A DNA stretch of 64,000 nucleotides. Origin: Oceanobacillus sp. HTM 045. GTDB taxonomy: Bacteria; Pseudomonadota; Alphaproteobacteria; Rhodobacterales; Rhodobacteraceae. The notes beneath the pieces are model-generated. The model searched no databases and had not been told where the DNA came from. It saw only the letters and a list, made by a program, of their open reading frames with translations. The translations under genes and the position numbers were made by a program. This document shows positions 16,733-26,919 of the stretch, one piece after another (the stretch's first letter is position 1; each line of letters opens with the position of its first letter). The stretch is from assembly GCA_009733745.1 (NCBI GenBank), contig WNWL01000004.1, positions 498,001 through 562,000 of the forward strand, given 5' to 3'.

Positions 16733-18004
16733 TCAGAGCATCAGCCGGCGCATGTCGCCGAGGATGGTTTTCAGGGTGACGCAGAACCGCGCCGCCAGCG
16801 CGCCGTCGATGGCGCGGTGATCGTAGGAGAGCGAGAGCGGCTGCATCAGGCGCGGCTGGAACGCCTCGCCGTCCCACACCGGCGCCATCTTCGAGCGGGT
16901 CAGGCCGAGGATCGCCACCTCCGGCGCGTTGACGATCGGCGTGAAGGAGGTGCCGCCGATGCCGCCGAGCGACGAGATGGTGAAGCTCGCGCCCTGCATG
17001 TCGTCGCCCTTGAGCTTGCCGTCGCGCGCCTTGGCGGAAAGTTCGCCCAGCTCCTTGGAAATCTCGACGATGCCCTTGCGGTCGGCGTTCTTGATCACCG
17101 GCACCACGAGGCCGTTCGGCGTGTCGGCGGCGAAGCCGATATGCCAGTAGTCCTTGCGGATCAGCTTGTCGCCGTCGGGGTGGATCGAGGAGTTGACCTC
17201 CCAGTGCTGCTTCAGGGCCGAGACGCAGGCCTTGATCACGAAGCTCAGCAGCGTGACGCGGTAGCCCTGCTGCTTGGCCTCGCCGTCCAGCTCGCGCCGC
17301 CAGGCGTCGAGCTCGGTGATGTCCGCCTCGTCGTTATGGGTGACGTGCGGGATGTTGAGCCAGGACCGGTGGAGCGCCGGGCCGGAGATCTTCTTGATCC
17401 GGCTCATCTCCACGTCCTCGACCGGGCCGAACTTGGAGAAGTCCACCGCCGGGATCGGCGGGATGCCCATGCCGCCCGCGGCCGCCGGGGGGGCACCGGC
17501 GGGCGCCGTCGCGGCCTTGAGCGCGGCGGTCACGTCCTCCCGCAGGATGCGGCCCTTGCGGCCCGAACCCTGTACCTTGGCGAGATCGACCCCGAGCTGG
17601 CGCGCGAAGGCGCGGACGGAGGGCGACGCGTGCGGCCCTGACGTGCCGACCGAGCCGTAATCCTCGCCCGGCGTGCTGGGCGCGGCGACCTTCTGCTCCG
17701 GCGGCGGCGCGGGCTCGTGGACCTGCTCGCCCTCCGGCGAGGGCGGGTCCATCGGCGCCTTGGCGTCGACGATCTCGAGGGTCATGATGACCGCCCCCTC
17801 GGAGACCTTGTCGCCCTCCTTCACCTTGATCTCGACGATGTCGCCGGTGGCGGGCGAGGGCACTTCCATGGTGGCCTTGTCGCTCTCCAGCTCGATCAGC
17901 GGATCGTCCTCCGCGACGTGGTCGCCGGGGGCGACCATCACGGTGATGACGGGGACGTCGGAAAAGTCGCCGATATCGGGGACCTTGACTTCGATGACGG
18001 ACAT
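16733..18004 (-). CDS. aceF: Pyruvate dehydrogenase E2, dihydrolipoyllysine acetyltransferase
   Basis: 423 residues with one lipoyl domain at 1-80 (K43), then a proline-rich linker. The peripheral subunit-binding domain is [20 protein letters not shown] with [10 protein letters not shown], and the catalytic domain ends in [15 protein letters not shown] with the HxxxD active site. It transfers acetyl groups from lipoyl to CoA and forms the complex core. The start at ATG 18004 is supported by AAGGGAAGGAA just upstream; an in-frame extension runs back into aceE and is a shadow. The gap to aceE is 32 bp. Confidence 0.95.
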   Translation of the reverse strand: MSVIEVKVPDIGDFSDVPVITVMVAPGDHVAEDDPLIELESDKATMEVPSPATGDIVEIKVKEGDKVSEGAVIMTLEIVDAKAPMDPPSPEGEQVHEPAPPPEQKVAAPSTPGEDYGSVGTSGPHASPSVRAFARQLGVDLAKVQGSGRKGRILREDVTAALKAATAPAGAPPAAAGGMGIPPIPAVDFSKFGPVEDVEMSRIKKISGPALHRSWLNIPHVTHNDEADITELDAWRRELDGEAKQQGYRVTLLSFVIKACVSALKQHWEVNSSIHPDGDKLIRKDYWHIGFAADTPNGLVVPVIKNADRKGIVEISKELGELSAKARDGKLKGDDMQGASFTISSLGGIGGTSFTPIVNAPEVAILGLTRSKMAPVWDGEAFQPRLMQPLSLSYDHRAIDGALAARFCVTLKTILGDMRRLML

Positions 18005-18036
18005 GTCTCGTTCCTTCCCTTCTCGTTCCGGCGTCT

Positions 18037-20697
18037 TCAGACCAGCCGCGGGTTCGGCTTGTCGCCGTCGATCTCGTACTTCTTGAGCGCCTTCTCCAGA
18101 TCGGCCTTGGTGATGGCCTTCTCCTGGTAGAGCGCGACCATCGCCGCCGCGGCAATGTGGTTGGCGTCGACCTCGAAGAACCGGCGCAGGTTCACCCGGC
18201 TGTCGGAGCGGCCGAACCCGTCCGTCCCGAGGACGTGATAGGCCGCCGGGACGTAGGCGCGGATCTGCTCGGCGTAGCTGCGGGCATAGTCCGTTGCGGC
18301 GATGACCGGCCCCTTCGCCTTGGCGAGCGTCTCGGTGACGTAGGGGGTCTTCGGCGCCTCCAGCGGGTTCAGGCGGTTCCAGCGGGCGCAGTCGTTGCCC
18401 TCGCGGCCCAGTTCGTTGAACGAGGTCGCGGCCCAGAGATCCGCGGTGACGCCGAAATCGTTCTTCAGCATCTCGGCGGCCAGCATCGACTGGCGGAAGA
18501 TCGAGCCGCAGCCCACCAGGTTGACATGCTTCTTGCCCGGCCGCTTCGAGCCCTGGCTGAAGCGGTAGAGGCCGCGCTTGATGCCCTCTTCCACGCCTTC
18601 CGGCATGTCCGGGTGCTGGTAGTTCTCGTTCTCGACCGTGAGGTAGTAGAACACGTCCTCCTGGTCGACGAACATGCGCTTGCACCCGTCCTGCACGATC
18701 ACCGCCAGCTCGTAGGCGAAGGTCGGGTCGTAGGAGATGCAGTTCGGGATCGTGCCCGCGAGGATGTGGCTGTGCCCGTCCTGGTGCTGCAGCCCCTCGC
18801 CGTTCAGCGTCGTCCGCCCGGCGGTGCCGCCGACGAGGAAGCCGCGGGCCCGGCTGTCGCCCGCCGCCCAGGCGAGGTCGCCGATCCGCTGGAACCCGAA
18901 CATCGAGTAGTAGATGTAGAACGGGATCATCGGCACGCCGTGGACCGAGTAGCTGGTCGCCGCCGCGATCCAGTCGGCCATGGCGCCGGCCTCGTTGATG
19001 CCCTCCTGGAGCACCTGCCCGTCGGTGCTCTCCTTGTAGAACATCAGCTGGTCGCTGTCCTCGGGCTTATAGAGCTGGCCTTTGGTGTTGTAGATGCCGA
19101 GCTGGCGGAACATGCCCTCCATGCCGAAGGTGCGGCTCTCGTCCGGCACGATCGGCACCACCTGCTTGCCGACCTTCTTGTCGCGGCAGAGCGTGTTCAT
19201 GATCCGCACGAAGGCCATCGTGGTCGAGATCTCGCGCTCGCCGGTGCTCTTGAGCATGGCGTCGAAGGCGGAAAGCTCGGGGATCTCCAGCTTCGGCGCG
19301 TCTTTCCAGACCCGCTGCGGGAACGGTCCGCCCAGCTTCTCGCGGTGCTTCAGCAGGTAGTCCTGCTGCTCGTTGCCGAGGCTGACGAAGGGCGCGGTGT
19401 CGATCTCCTCGTCGGAGACCGGGATCTTGAAGCGGTCGCGGAAGGCGATGAGCTGGTCGTGGCCCATCTTCTTCTGCTGGTGGGTGATGTTCTGGCCCTC
19501 GCCGGCCTCGCCCATGCCGTAGCCCTTGACCGTCTTGACGAGGATCACGGTGGGCTGCTTCGTCTCGGCGAGCGCGGCCTTGTAGGCGGCGTAGACCTTT
19601 ATCGGGTCATGCCCGCCGCGCTGGAGCTGCCAGATCTCCTCGTCGGTCATGTCGGCGACGAGCGCGGCGGTCTCGGGGTACTTGCCGAAGAAATGCTCGC
19701 GCGTGTAGGCGCCGCCCTTCGACTTGAATGCCTGGTACTCGCCGTCGACCGTCTCCTCCATCAGCTGGATCAGCTTGCCGGAGGTGTCCTTCTCCAGCAG
19801 CGCGTCCCAGCCGTGGCCCCAGATCACCTTGATGACGTTCCAGCCCGCGCCGCGGAAGGTGCCTTCCAGCTCCTGGATGATCTTACCGTTGCCGCGCACC
19901 GGCCCGTCGAGCCGCTGCAGGTTGCAGTTGATCACGAAGTTCAGGTTGCCCAGTTCCTCCCGCGCGGCGAGGCCGATGGCGCCGAGGCTCTCGGGCTCGT
20001 CCATCTCGCCGTCGCCGAGGAAGGCCCAGACCTGCCGGTCGGCCGCGTCGATCAGGCCGCGGTTGTGCATGTATTTCATGAACCGCGCCTGGTAGATCGC
20101 CATCAGCGGGCCGAGGCCCATGCTGACGGTCGGGAACTGCCAGAAGTCCGGCATCAGCCACGGATGCGGGTAGGACGAGAGGCCCGCGCCGCCGACCTCC
20201 GAGCGGAAGTTGAGGAGCTGGTCCTCGGTGATCCGCCCCTCCATGAAGGCGCGGGCGTAGATGCCGGGAATCGCGTGGCCCTGGAAAAACACCAGGTCGC
20301 CGCCATGCGCCTCGGTGCGGGGCCGCCAGAAGTGGTTCAGCCCGATGTCGTACATCACCGCGGAGGAGGCGAAGGAGGCAATGTGCCCGCCATACTCGCT
20401 GCTCTCCTTGTTCCGCTTCACCACCGTCGCCATGGCGTTCCAGCGGTTGATGGTGCGGATCCGCCATTCGAGTTCCAGGTCGCCCGGGAATTCCGGCTCC
20501 TGGTCGTAGGGGATGGTGTTGAGATACTTGGTCGTCGCCGAGAACGGCAGGTTTGCACCGTGCGTGCGCACCTCGCGCACGGCCTGGTCCAGCAGGTAAT
20601 GCGCCCGGCTCGCACCGTCGCGCTCGATCACGTCCTCGATCGAATCGAGCCATTCCTGTGTTTCGAGAGGATCAATATCCTGCACGTCATCCGTCAT
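18037..20697 (-). CDS. aceE: Pyruvate dehydrogenase E1, homodimeric type
   Basis: 886 residues, matching the single-chain AceE type rather than the alpha/beta E1 of many alphaproteobacteria. The thiamine diphosphate motif GDGEMDEPES...NCNLQRLDGPVRGNGKIIQELEGTF is visible in the first half. The ATG at 20697 (MTDDVQDIDP) has an AAAGGAAA ribosome binding site; the in-frame extension upstream lacks one. Decarboxylates pyruvate and transfers the acetyl group to E2 lipoyl domains, in the cytoplasm. First gene of the operon aceE-aceF-lpdA. Confidence 0.96.
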   Translation of the reverse strand: MTDDVQDIDPLETQEWLDSIEDVIERDGASRAHYLLDQAVREVRTHGANLPFSATTKYLNTIPYDQEPEFPGDLELEWRIRTINRWNAMATVVKRNKESSEYGGHIASFASSAVMYDIGLNHFWRPRTEAHGGDLVFFQGHAIPGIYARAFMEGRITEDQLLNFRSEVGGAGLSSYPHPWLMPDFWQFPTVSMGLGPLMAIYQARFMKYMHNRGLIDAADRQVWAFLGDGEMDEPESLGAIGLAAREELGNLNFVINCNLQRLDGPVRGNGKIIQELEGTFRGAGWNVIKVIWGHGWDALLEKDTSGKLIQLMEETVDGEYQAFKSKGGAYTREHFFGKYPETAALVADMTDEEIWQLQRGGHDPIKVYAAYKAALAETKQPTVILVKTVKGYGMGEAGEGQNITHQQKKMGHDQLIAFRDRFKIPVSDEEIDTAPFVSLGNEQQDYLLKHREKLGGPFPQRVWKDAPKLEIPELSAFDAMLKSTGEREISTTMAFVRIMNTLCRDKKVGKQVVPIVPDESRTFGMEGMFRQLGIYNTKGQLYKPEDSDQLMFYKESTDGQVLQEGINEAGAMADWIAAATSYSVHGVPMIPFYIYYSMFGFQRIGDLAWAAGDSRARGFLVGGTAGRTTLNGEGLQHQDGHSHILAGTIPNCISYDPTFAYELAVIVQDGCKRMFVDQEDVFYYLTVENENYQHPDMPEGVEEGIKRGLYRFSQGSKRPGKKHVNLVGCGSIFRQSMLAAEMLKNDFGVTADLWAATSFNELGREGNDCARWNRLNPLEAPKTPYVTETLAKAKGPVIAATDYARSYAEQIRAYVPAAYHVLGTDGFGRSDSRVNLRRFFEVDANHIAAAAMVALYQEKAITKADLEKALKKYEIDGDKPNPRLV

Positions 20698-20858
20698 GGC
20701 GTTTCCTTTCGATCTCGTTGGTTGTCCGGCGGTGTTCGAGGGGCGGTGAATCGGGAAAGCGACTGGCGGCACGTTCGGGCGGATCTGTGAGTATTCTTCC
20801 GAACCGATGGCTCATGCGCCGTTTCCCCCTTCTGGTCTGCCAGGTGCCCTTGAAGCCT

Positions 20859-20888
20859 TACGCAACGGAACACCTTGATCCCTGTCAA
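20859..20888 (-). promoter_or_regulatory. Candidate promoter of the pyruvate dehydrogenase operon
   Basis: On the minus strand a perfect TTGACA (20888-20883) is followed after 18 bp by TGCGTA (20864-20859), giving an mRNA leader of about 150 nt before aceE. The -35 box is strong and the -10 box weak, so this is only a candidate. Confidence 0.35.
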
Positions 20889-21105
20889 CGGGATCTCGTT
20901 ATGACCAAGACCACATTACGCGGCGGGAGGAGTCCATAGTCTATCTAAGTCAGCATTGCTTCCCTGAATTGGCCAATCCGATTTGCAGGGCCCGCAATTC
21001 ACCGAAAAGAGGCGCGTCTTCAGGGGTTTGCTCGCGAAACTCGTGTGCTAGGATCGTCCGGCGGGGGTTCACCGCCGGGCGACCGGCCGGAGGGGACGGC
21101 GAGGT

Positions 21106-21885
21106 ATGAGCAGGTTGATAGGTGCCTCCGTGGCGCTTGCCCTCCTTGCGGGCTGCGCGCAGGAGGGTGTTCTCCCGATGCGGGCCGATTTCGAGGCGGA
21201 TGTCGCCGGTTCGGCCCCGGCTCCACGACCGATCGCGAAGGGCTTCGCGCCGTACCGCCTGCAGACCCCGGTCACCGAGGACGTGTTCGTCTCGGAGGTC
21301 GCCCCGCTCGAAGGGGCGCAGTCGCTCTGCATCGGCGGCGGCGACGGTCCGCGCGAGGTGCGGCTCGAGGTTCCGGGCGGGGAAGAGGCGGCGCCCAACA
21401 CCCGGCCGCTGCGGCTCGAGTTCCTCTGGCGGCTGGTCGGGTTCGGCGAGGTCGTGCTCGACTGGCAGGTCAGCGGCGAGAGCATGCGCCGCTACCGCAT
21501 GGTCGTTGCCCGCGCCAAGTACGAGGATGCCGAGCCGGAAAAGGTTGGCGGCTTCTTCGCGCCCGAGCTGGACCAGCCGCTCTTCCTGTTCGAGAACGGC
21601 GGCGCCTACCGCGCGGTCTTGACGGTCGACCCGGTGGAGCGCGAGCCGTTCGACGGGCTGCGCCAGAGCCGGATCGTCGTGACAGAGATCGGCACGCCGG
21701 GCGATCCGGGAACGGCCGAGATTCTTTACGACAGCTACACTTTCTTCCCCGCGCCAGACGGCCTCCCGCCCGACTATACCGGGCAGGTGCTGACGATCAC
21801 GACCAGGCAGGCGGACCCCGGCGTGTGGCCCTGCATCGTGAGTGCGCTGACGATCGACGCGATCTCGATGGGCCGGGACGACTGA
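21106..21885 (+). CDS. Predicted lipoprotein, unknown function
   Basis: 259 residues. A lipoprotein signal peptide is clear: MSRLIGASVALALLAGC with the lipobox LAGC, so the mature protein begins at C17 and is membrane anchored facing the periplasm. The rest is mostly beta-strand rich, with no motif I recognise; DUF3047-like proteins have a similar layout, but I cannot confirm that. CGGAGG lies upstream of ATG 21106. The gene stands between the divergent pyruvate dehydrogenase operon and the hut genes, 115 bp before hutI. Confidence 0.7.
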   Translation: MSRLIGASVALALLAGCAQEGVLPMRADFEADVAGSAPAPRPIAKGFAPYRLQTPVTEDVFVSEVAPLEGAQSLCIGGGDGPREVRLEVPGGEEAAPNTRPLRLEFLWRLVGFGEVVLDWQVSGESMRRYRMVVARAKYEDAEPEKVGGFFAPELDQPLFLFENGGAYRAVLTVDPVEREPFDGLRQSRIVVTEIGTPGDPGTAEILYDSYTFFPAPDGLPPDYTGQVLTITTRQADPGVWPCIVSALTIDAISMGRDD

Positions 21886-22000
21886 TACCCGAAGTTCTGG
21901 TTGCCGATACTCCGACTTCCTGTTTGCAATGCAGGAGGCGGCGAAGCACAGTGCCGCCCGCCCCACGCTCTGAAGTCCCGGCCCCTCAGGAGTCCCCAAG

Positions 22001-23206
22001 ATGTCGCGCCGCCTGCTCACCGATATCCGCATCGCTTCGATGGGGAGGGATGGCGGGTCCTACGGGCTGATCGAGAACGGTGCGATCGCCATCGACGGCG
22101 AAAGCATCGCCCATGCCGGCCCCGCCGCGGACCTTCCCGGCGACTGGGCGGGCGTGGCGGCGGAGTCCTGCGGCGGCCGCCTGGCCACCCCGGCGCTGAT
22201 CGACTGCCATACCCATATCGTCTTCGGCGGCAACCGCGCCCGCGAGTTCGAGATGCGGCTGGAGGGCGCGACCTACGAGGAGGTCGCCCGCGCTGGCGGC
22301 GGCATCGTCTCGACCGTCACCGCCACGCGGGAGGCGGACGAGGATGCGCTGGTCGGGATGGCCCTGCCGCGGCTCGACGCCCTGATCGCGGAAGGGGCGG
22401 CGACTGTTGAGGTGAAATCCGGCTACGGCCTCGACCTGGAGACCGAACTCCGGATGCTGCGCGCCGCGCTCCGCCTCGGCCGGATGCGCGACGTCACCAT
22501 CGTCACCAGCTTCCTCGGCGCACATGCCGTGCCGGCCGAATACAAGGGCCGTGCCGACGAATATATCGACAAGGTGTGCATCCCCGCGCTGGAGGCCGCC
22601 GCGGCGGAAGGACTGGTGGACGCGGTGGACGGGTTCTGCGAGGGCATCGCCTTCGATACCGCCCAGATAGCGCTGGTGTTCGACCGCGCAAAGGCGCTGG
22701 GCCTGCCGGTGAAGCTCCACGCCGAGCAGCTCTCCAACCTCGGCGGCGCCAAGCTGGCTGCATCCCGCGGGGCGCTCTCGGCCGACCATATCGAGTATCT
22801 CGACCAGGACGGCGTCGACGCGATGGCCGCCGCGGGCACCGTCGCCGTGCTGCTGCCCGGTGCGTTCTATACCCTGCGCGAGACGCAGCATCCGCCGGTG
22901 CAGGCGCTCCGCGACGCAGGCGTCCCCATCGCGATCGCAACCGACTGCAACCCCGGCTCCTCGCCGCTCACCTCGCTCCTGCTGACGATGAACATGGCCT
23001 GCACCCTGTTCCGCCTCACGCCCGAGGAGGCGCTCGCCGGTCTCACCCGCGAGGCCGCCCGCGCGCTTGGCTTCGCCGACCGGGGAACACTCGCCGCGGG
23101 CCAGCGCGCCGACATCGCCATCTGGGACGTCGAGGAGCCAGCCGAACTCGCCTACCGGATCGGCTTCAACCCGCTTCACCGCCGCATCGTGGGAGGGCAG
23201 GGATGA
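22001..23206 (+). CDS. hutI: Imidazolonepropionase
   Basis: 401 residues, typical for HutI. The amidohydrolase metal motif is [21 protein letters not shown] near residues 66-86; later metal ligands lie in HAEQLSN and TDCNPGSS, both diagnostic for HutI. It hydrolyses 4-imidazolone-5-propionate to N-formimino-L-glutamate, the third step of histidine degradation, with zinc or iron. AGGAG precedes ATG 22001. The stop overlaps the hutH start (ATGA), so the two are translationally coupled. Confidence 0.96.
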   Translation: MSRRLLTDIRIASMGRDGGSYGLIENGAIAIDGESIAHAGPAADLPGDWAGVAAESCGGRLATPALIDCHTHIVFGGNRAREFEMRLEGATYEEVARAGGGIVSTVTATREADEDALVGMALPRLDALIAEGAATVEVKSGYGLDLETELRMLRAALRLGRMRDVTIVTSFLGAHAVPAEYKGRADEYIDKVCIPALEAAAAEGLVDAVDGFCEGIAFDTAQIALVFDRAKALGLPVKLHAEQLSNLGGAKLAASRGALSADHIEYLDQDGVDAMAAAGTVAVLLPGAFYTLRETQHPPVQALRDAGVPIAIATDCNPGSSPLTSLLLTMNMACTLFRLTPEEALAGLTREAARALGFADRGTLAAGQRADIAIWDVEEPAELAYRIGFNPLHRRIVGGQG

Positions 23207-24729
23207 GCCTCGTCCTGACACCCGGGTCCGCCACGCTCGCGGACCTCTCGAAGGTTCTGGCCGGCGAGGCCGCCGCGCTCGACCCGTCCGCGCGTCCCGG
23301 CATCGAGGCGAGCGCCGTGCGGGTGGCCGAGGCGGCGGCAGGGGCCGATCCGGTCTACGGCATCAACACGGGCTTCGGGAAGCTCGCCTCCGTCCGCATC
23401 CCGCCATCGGACACGGCGACCCTGCAGCGGAACCTGATCCTCAGCCATTCCGCCGGCTACGGGCCGCCGCTGCCCGACGCGGTCGTGCGGCTGGTGATGG
23501 CGCTCAAGCTCCTCTCGCTCGGCCGCGGCGCTTCCGGCGTGCGCTGGGAGACGGTGGCGCTGATCGAGGCGATGATCGCGCGCGGCGTAACCCCGGTGAT
23601 CCCCGCGCAGGGCTCGGTCGGCGCGTCCGGCGACCTCGCACCGCTGGCGCACATGACTGCCGTGATGATCGGCGAGGGCGAGGCGATCTTTGGCGGCGAG
23701 CGGATGCCGGGCGCGTCGGCGCTGGAACGCGCCGGCCTCGCGCCGGTGGAACTGAGCGCCAAGGAGGGGCTGGGCCTGATCAACGGCACGCAGGTCAGCA
23801 CCGCGCTGGCGCTGGCGGGCCTTCTTGGCGCGTGGCAGGCGACGGTATCCTCGCTTACCACCGGCGCGATGTCGGTGGACGCGGCGATGGGCTCGACCGC
23901 GCCGTTCCTGCCGGAGATCCACGAGCTGCGCGGCCACGCGGGCCAGCGCGACGCCGCGACCTGCCTGCGCGGGCTGCTCGATGGCTCCGAGATCCGCGAG
24001 AGCCACCGGGAGGGCGACGAGCGGGTGCAGGACCCGTATTGCCTGCGCTGCCAGCCGCAGGTGGTCGGCGCCTGTATCGATGTGCTGCGGCAAGCGGGGC
24101 GGACGCTGGAGACCGAGGCGAACGCCGTCACCGACAACCCGTTGGTGCTGTCCGACGGGACCATCGTCTCGGGCGGGAACTTCCATGCCGAGCCGGTCGG
24201 CTTCGCCGCCGACCAGGTCGCGCTGGCCATCGCCGAGGCGGGCAGCATTGCCCAGCGGCGCATCGCGCTGATGGTCGACCCTGCGCTCAGCTTCGGCCTG
24301 CCGGCCTTCCTGTCGCCGAAGGCGGGGCTGAACTCCGGGCTGATGATCGCCGAGGTCACCTCCGCCGCGCTGATGAGCGAGAACCGCTCGCTCGCCAACC
24401 CGCGGGTGATCGACTCGACGCCCACCTCCGCCAACCAGGAGGACCATGTCTCGATGGCCTGCCACGGCGCGCGGCGGCTGCTCGAGATGGTGACCAACCT
24501 GGAGGGCATCGTCGCCGTCGAGGCGATGTGCGCCTCGCAGGGCATCGAGATGCGTGGGCCGCTCCGCACCAGCCCGGCGCTGCAGGGGATGCTCGACCGC
24601 GTGCGCACCCGCGTCCCGGAGCTGGTCGACGACCGCTACCAGGCCGACGACATCGCCGCCGCCGCCGCGCTGGTCCGCGAGGGCGGGCTGGTACCGGAAA
24701 CTGGCCCGGCGCTGGAGTTGGCGCCATGA
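23203..24729 (+). CDS. hutH: Histidine ammonia-lyase
   Basis: 508 residues, normal for HutH. The self-cyclising MIO tripeptide is A141-S142-G143 in [13 protein letters not shown]. Other active-site segments ([11 protein letters not shown] near residue 46, [25 protein letters not shown]) are intact. It deaminates L-histidine to urocanate, the first step of the pathway. The ATG at 23203 overlaps the hutI stop by four bases with a GGGAGGGCAGGG ribosome binding site. An upstream in-frame extension is a shadow of hutI. Confidence 0.96.
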   Translation: MSLVLTPGSATLADLSKVLAGEAAALDPSARPGIEASAVRVAEAAAGADPVYGINTGFGKLASVRIPPSDTATLQRNLILSHSAGYGPPLPDAVVRLVMALKLLSLGRGASGVRWETVALIEAMIARGVTPVIPAQGSVGASGDLAPLAHMTAVMIGEGEAIFGGERMPGASALERAGLAPVELSAKEGLGLINGTQVSTALALAGLLGAWQATVSSLTTGAMSVDAAMGSTAPFLPEIHELRGHAGQRDAATCLRGLLDGSEIRESHREGDERVQDPYCLRCQPQVVGACIDVLRQAGRTLETEANAVTDNPLVLSDGTIVSGGNFHAEPVGFAADQVALAIAEAGSIAQRRIALMVDPALSFGLPAFLSPKAGLNSGLMIAEVTSAALMSENRSLANPRVIDSTPTSANQEDHVSMACHGARRLLEMVTNLEGIVAVEAMCASQGIEMRGPLRTSPALQGMLDRVRTRVPELVDDRYQADDIAAAAALVREGGLVPETGPALELAP

Positions 24730-24863
24730 ACGGGCTCTCCGCGCCCGCGCCTGCGGCGTTCCCTGCCGCCGGGGAGGTCGCGGAGTTGACGCATCGGGGG
24801 CCCTGGCGGAGCGGATAGCGCCGCCGACCCCATTTCCACGAAGATCGAGCCGAGGTGACAGAG

Positions 24864-26537
24864 ATGACCGACAATCCGCGCCACAACATCCGCACCGTCC
24901 AGTCGCCCACCGGGCCGGAGATCACCGCCAAGTCGTGGCTGACCGAGGCGCCGATGCGGATGCTGATGAACAACCTCGACCCCGGCGTGGCCGAGAACCC
25001 GCACGAGCTGGTGGTCTATGGCGGCATCGGCCGGGCGGCGCGGACGTGGAAGGACTTCGACGCCATCGTCTCCAGCCTGAAGAGCTTGAATGCCGACGAG
25101 ACGCTGCTGGTGCAGTCCGGCAAGCCGGTGGGGGTGTTCCGCACCCACGCGGACGCGCCGCGGGTGCTGATCGCCAACTCCAACCTTGTGCCGCACTGGG
25201 CCGACTGGGACCATTTCAACAAGCTCGATAAGATCGGGCTGATGATGTACGGCCAGATGACGGCCGGGTCCTGGATCTATATCGGCTCGCAGGGCATCGT
25301 TCAGGGCACCTACGAGACCTTCGTGGAGGCCGGGCGGCAGCACTATGGCGGCAGCCTCAAGGGTCGCTGGATCCTGACCGGCGGGCTCGGGGGCATGGGC
25401 GGCGCGCAGCCGCTGGCGGCGGTGATGGCCGGGGCCTGCTGCCTCGCGGTCGAGTGCAACCCGGACAGCATCGATTTCCGCCTCCGGACCCGCTACGTCG
25501 ACGAGAAGACCGACAGCCTCGACGAGGCGCTGGAGATGATCGACCACTGGACCAAGGCGGGCGAGGCGAAATCCGTGGCGCTGCTCGGAAACGCGGCGGA
25601 CGTGTTCCCGGAGCTGGTCGCCCGCGGCGTCAAGCCGGACGTGGTCACCGACCAGACCTCCGCCCACGATCCGGTGAACGGCTACCTGCCGCAGGGCTGG
25701 ACGGTCGCGGAATGGCGCGAGAAGCGCGAGAGCGACCCGAAGGCCGTGGAGAAGGCCGCGCGGGCGTCGATGAAGGTGCACGTCAAGGCGATGGTGGACT
25801 TCCACGCCGCCGGTGTGCCGACCGTGGACTACGGCAACAACATCCGCCAGATGGCGCTGGAGGAGGGGCTGGAGAACGCCTTCGACTTCCCCGGCTTCGT
25901 GCCCGCCTATATCCGCCCGCTGTTCTGCCGCGGCATCGGCCCGTTCCGCTGGGCCGCGCTCAGCGGCGACCCGGAGGACATCTACAAGACCGACGCCAAG
26001 GTGAAGGAACTCACCCCCGGCAACGACCACCTGCACAACTGGCTCGACATGGCGCGGGAGCGGATCTCGTTCCAAGGCCTGCCGGCGCGGATCTGCTGGG
26101 TGGGCCTGGGCGACCGGCACCGGCTCGGCCTCGCCTTCAACGAGATGGTGGCCTCGGGCGAACTCAAGGCGCCGGTGGTGATCGGCCGCGACCATCTCGA
26201 CAGCGGCTCGGTGGCGTCGCCCAACCGCGAGACGGAGGGGATGATGGACGGCTCCGACGCCGTCTCCGACTGGCCGCTCCTGAACGCGCTGCTCAACACC
26301 GCCTCGGGCGCGACCTGGGTGTCGCTGCACCACGGCGGGGGCGTGGGGATGGGATTCTCGCAGCATGCGGGCATGGTGATCTGCGCCGACGGCACGGAAG
26401 ACGCGGCGCGGCGGCTGGAGCGGGTGCTCTGGAACGACCCCGCCACGGGCGTGATGCGCCACGCGGACGCGGGCTACGAGATCGCGAAGGACTGCGCGCG
26501 GGAGCACGGGCTTAACCTGCCGGGTATCCTCGGATAG
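24864..26537 (+). CDS. hutU: Urocanate hydratase
   Basis: 557 residues, the standard HutU length. NAD-binding and active-site segments are present: [18 protein letters not shown] (dinucleotide-binding glycines), [23 protein letters not shown] and the [15 protein letters not shown] motif [15 protein letters not shown] near the end. It converts urocanate to imidazolonepropionate, the second step of histidine breakdown. ATG 24864 is preferred over GTG 24855 because AGG lies 8 nt upstream and it gives the family length. It follows hutH by 134 bp. No hutC, hutG or hutF is visible in the window. Confidence 0.96.
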   Translation: MTDNPRHNIRTVQSPTGPEITAKSWLTEAPMRMLMNNLDPGVAENPHELVVYGGIGRAARTWKDFDAIVSSLKSLNADETLLVQSGKPVGVFRTHADAPRVLIANSNLVPHWADWDHFNKLDKIGLMMYGQMTAGSWIYIGSQGIVQGTYETFVEAGRQHYGGSLKGRWILTGGLGGMGGAQPLAAVMAGACCLAVECNPDSIDFRLRTRYVDEKTDSLDEALEMIDHWTKAGEAKSVALLGNAADVFPELVARGVKPDVVTDQTSAHDPVNGYLPQGWTVAEWREKRESDPKAVEKAARASMKVHVKAMVDFHAAGVPTVDYGNNIRQMALEEGLENAFDFPGFVPAYIRPLFCRGIGPFRWAALSGDPEDIYKTDAKVKELTPGNDHLHNWLDMARERISFQGLPARICWVGLGDRHRLGLAFNEMVASGELKAPVVIGRDHLDSGSVASPNRETEGMMDGSDAVSDWPLLNALLNTASGATWVSLHHGGGVGMGFSQHAGMVICADGTEDAARRLERVLWNDPATGVMRHADAGYEIAKDCAREHGLNLPGILG

Positions 26538-26560
26538 GCGCAGGGCGTGCGATTTCCGGC

Positions 26561-26617
26561 CTTCGCAAGGTTGCGAAGGTCGCAAGTCCTTGATTGAAAA
26601 GGATAAAAGTGTTAACG
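26561..26617 (-). promoter_or_regulatory. 57-bp conserved element, copy A
   Basis: Read on the minus strand, it begins with CGTTAACAC and ends 48 bp later with the dyad TCGCAACCTTGCGA plus AG. It aligns without gaps with copies at 40753-40809 and 59747-59803 (29 of 57 columns identical in all three). Its last 16 bases are identical to the copy before ureC. A second overlapping dyad, TTGCGA-CCT-TCGCAA, lies just before. It is 23 bp after the hutU stop and in the opposite orientation to the next gene, so what it controls, if anything, is unclear. Confidence 0.6.
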
Positions 26618-26919
26618 GCCGCGCGAAAGGCTTGCGCGCGCCGTCTGGATCTGTGCGCCGTTCGAAGATTCTCCCGGCTGCAGGCCACCCAGGGCACGGC
26701 GGGAACCACTGGACTCCGGCCCGGTCTGGCCGTCAGGATCCTCGGGAACCTGCCCAAATAGCGTATACACAGCAAAATTCAGACTTCTGGGTATGCCGCC
26801 ACAACGCCGGGCGTGCCGTCAGGCAAACTCTGCGCTAGGCTGACCTCAGAGCCGGAGACGACCGCCGCGCCCGCCGGGTGCGAGACAGGTCCGCGGCAAT
26901 GACTAAGGGAGGTCTGAAC

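Noticed and set aside
24726-24818. 30-residue frame overlapping the hutH stop (ATGA)
   Set aside because: Too short, alanine/proline-rich, and no signal or motif; overlap alone is weak support.
24636-26585. 649-residue minus-strand open frame opposite hutU
   Set aside because: Shadow of hutU; no ribosome binding site at its non-ATG start, no domain.
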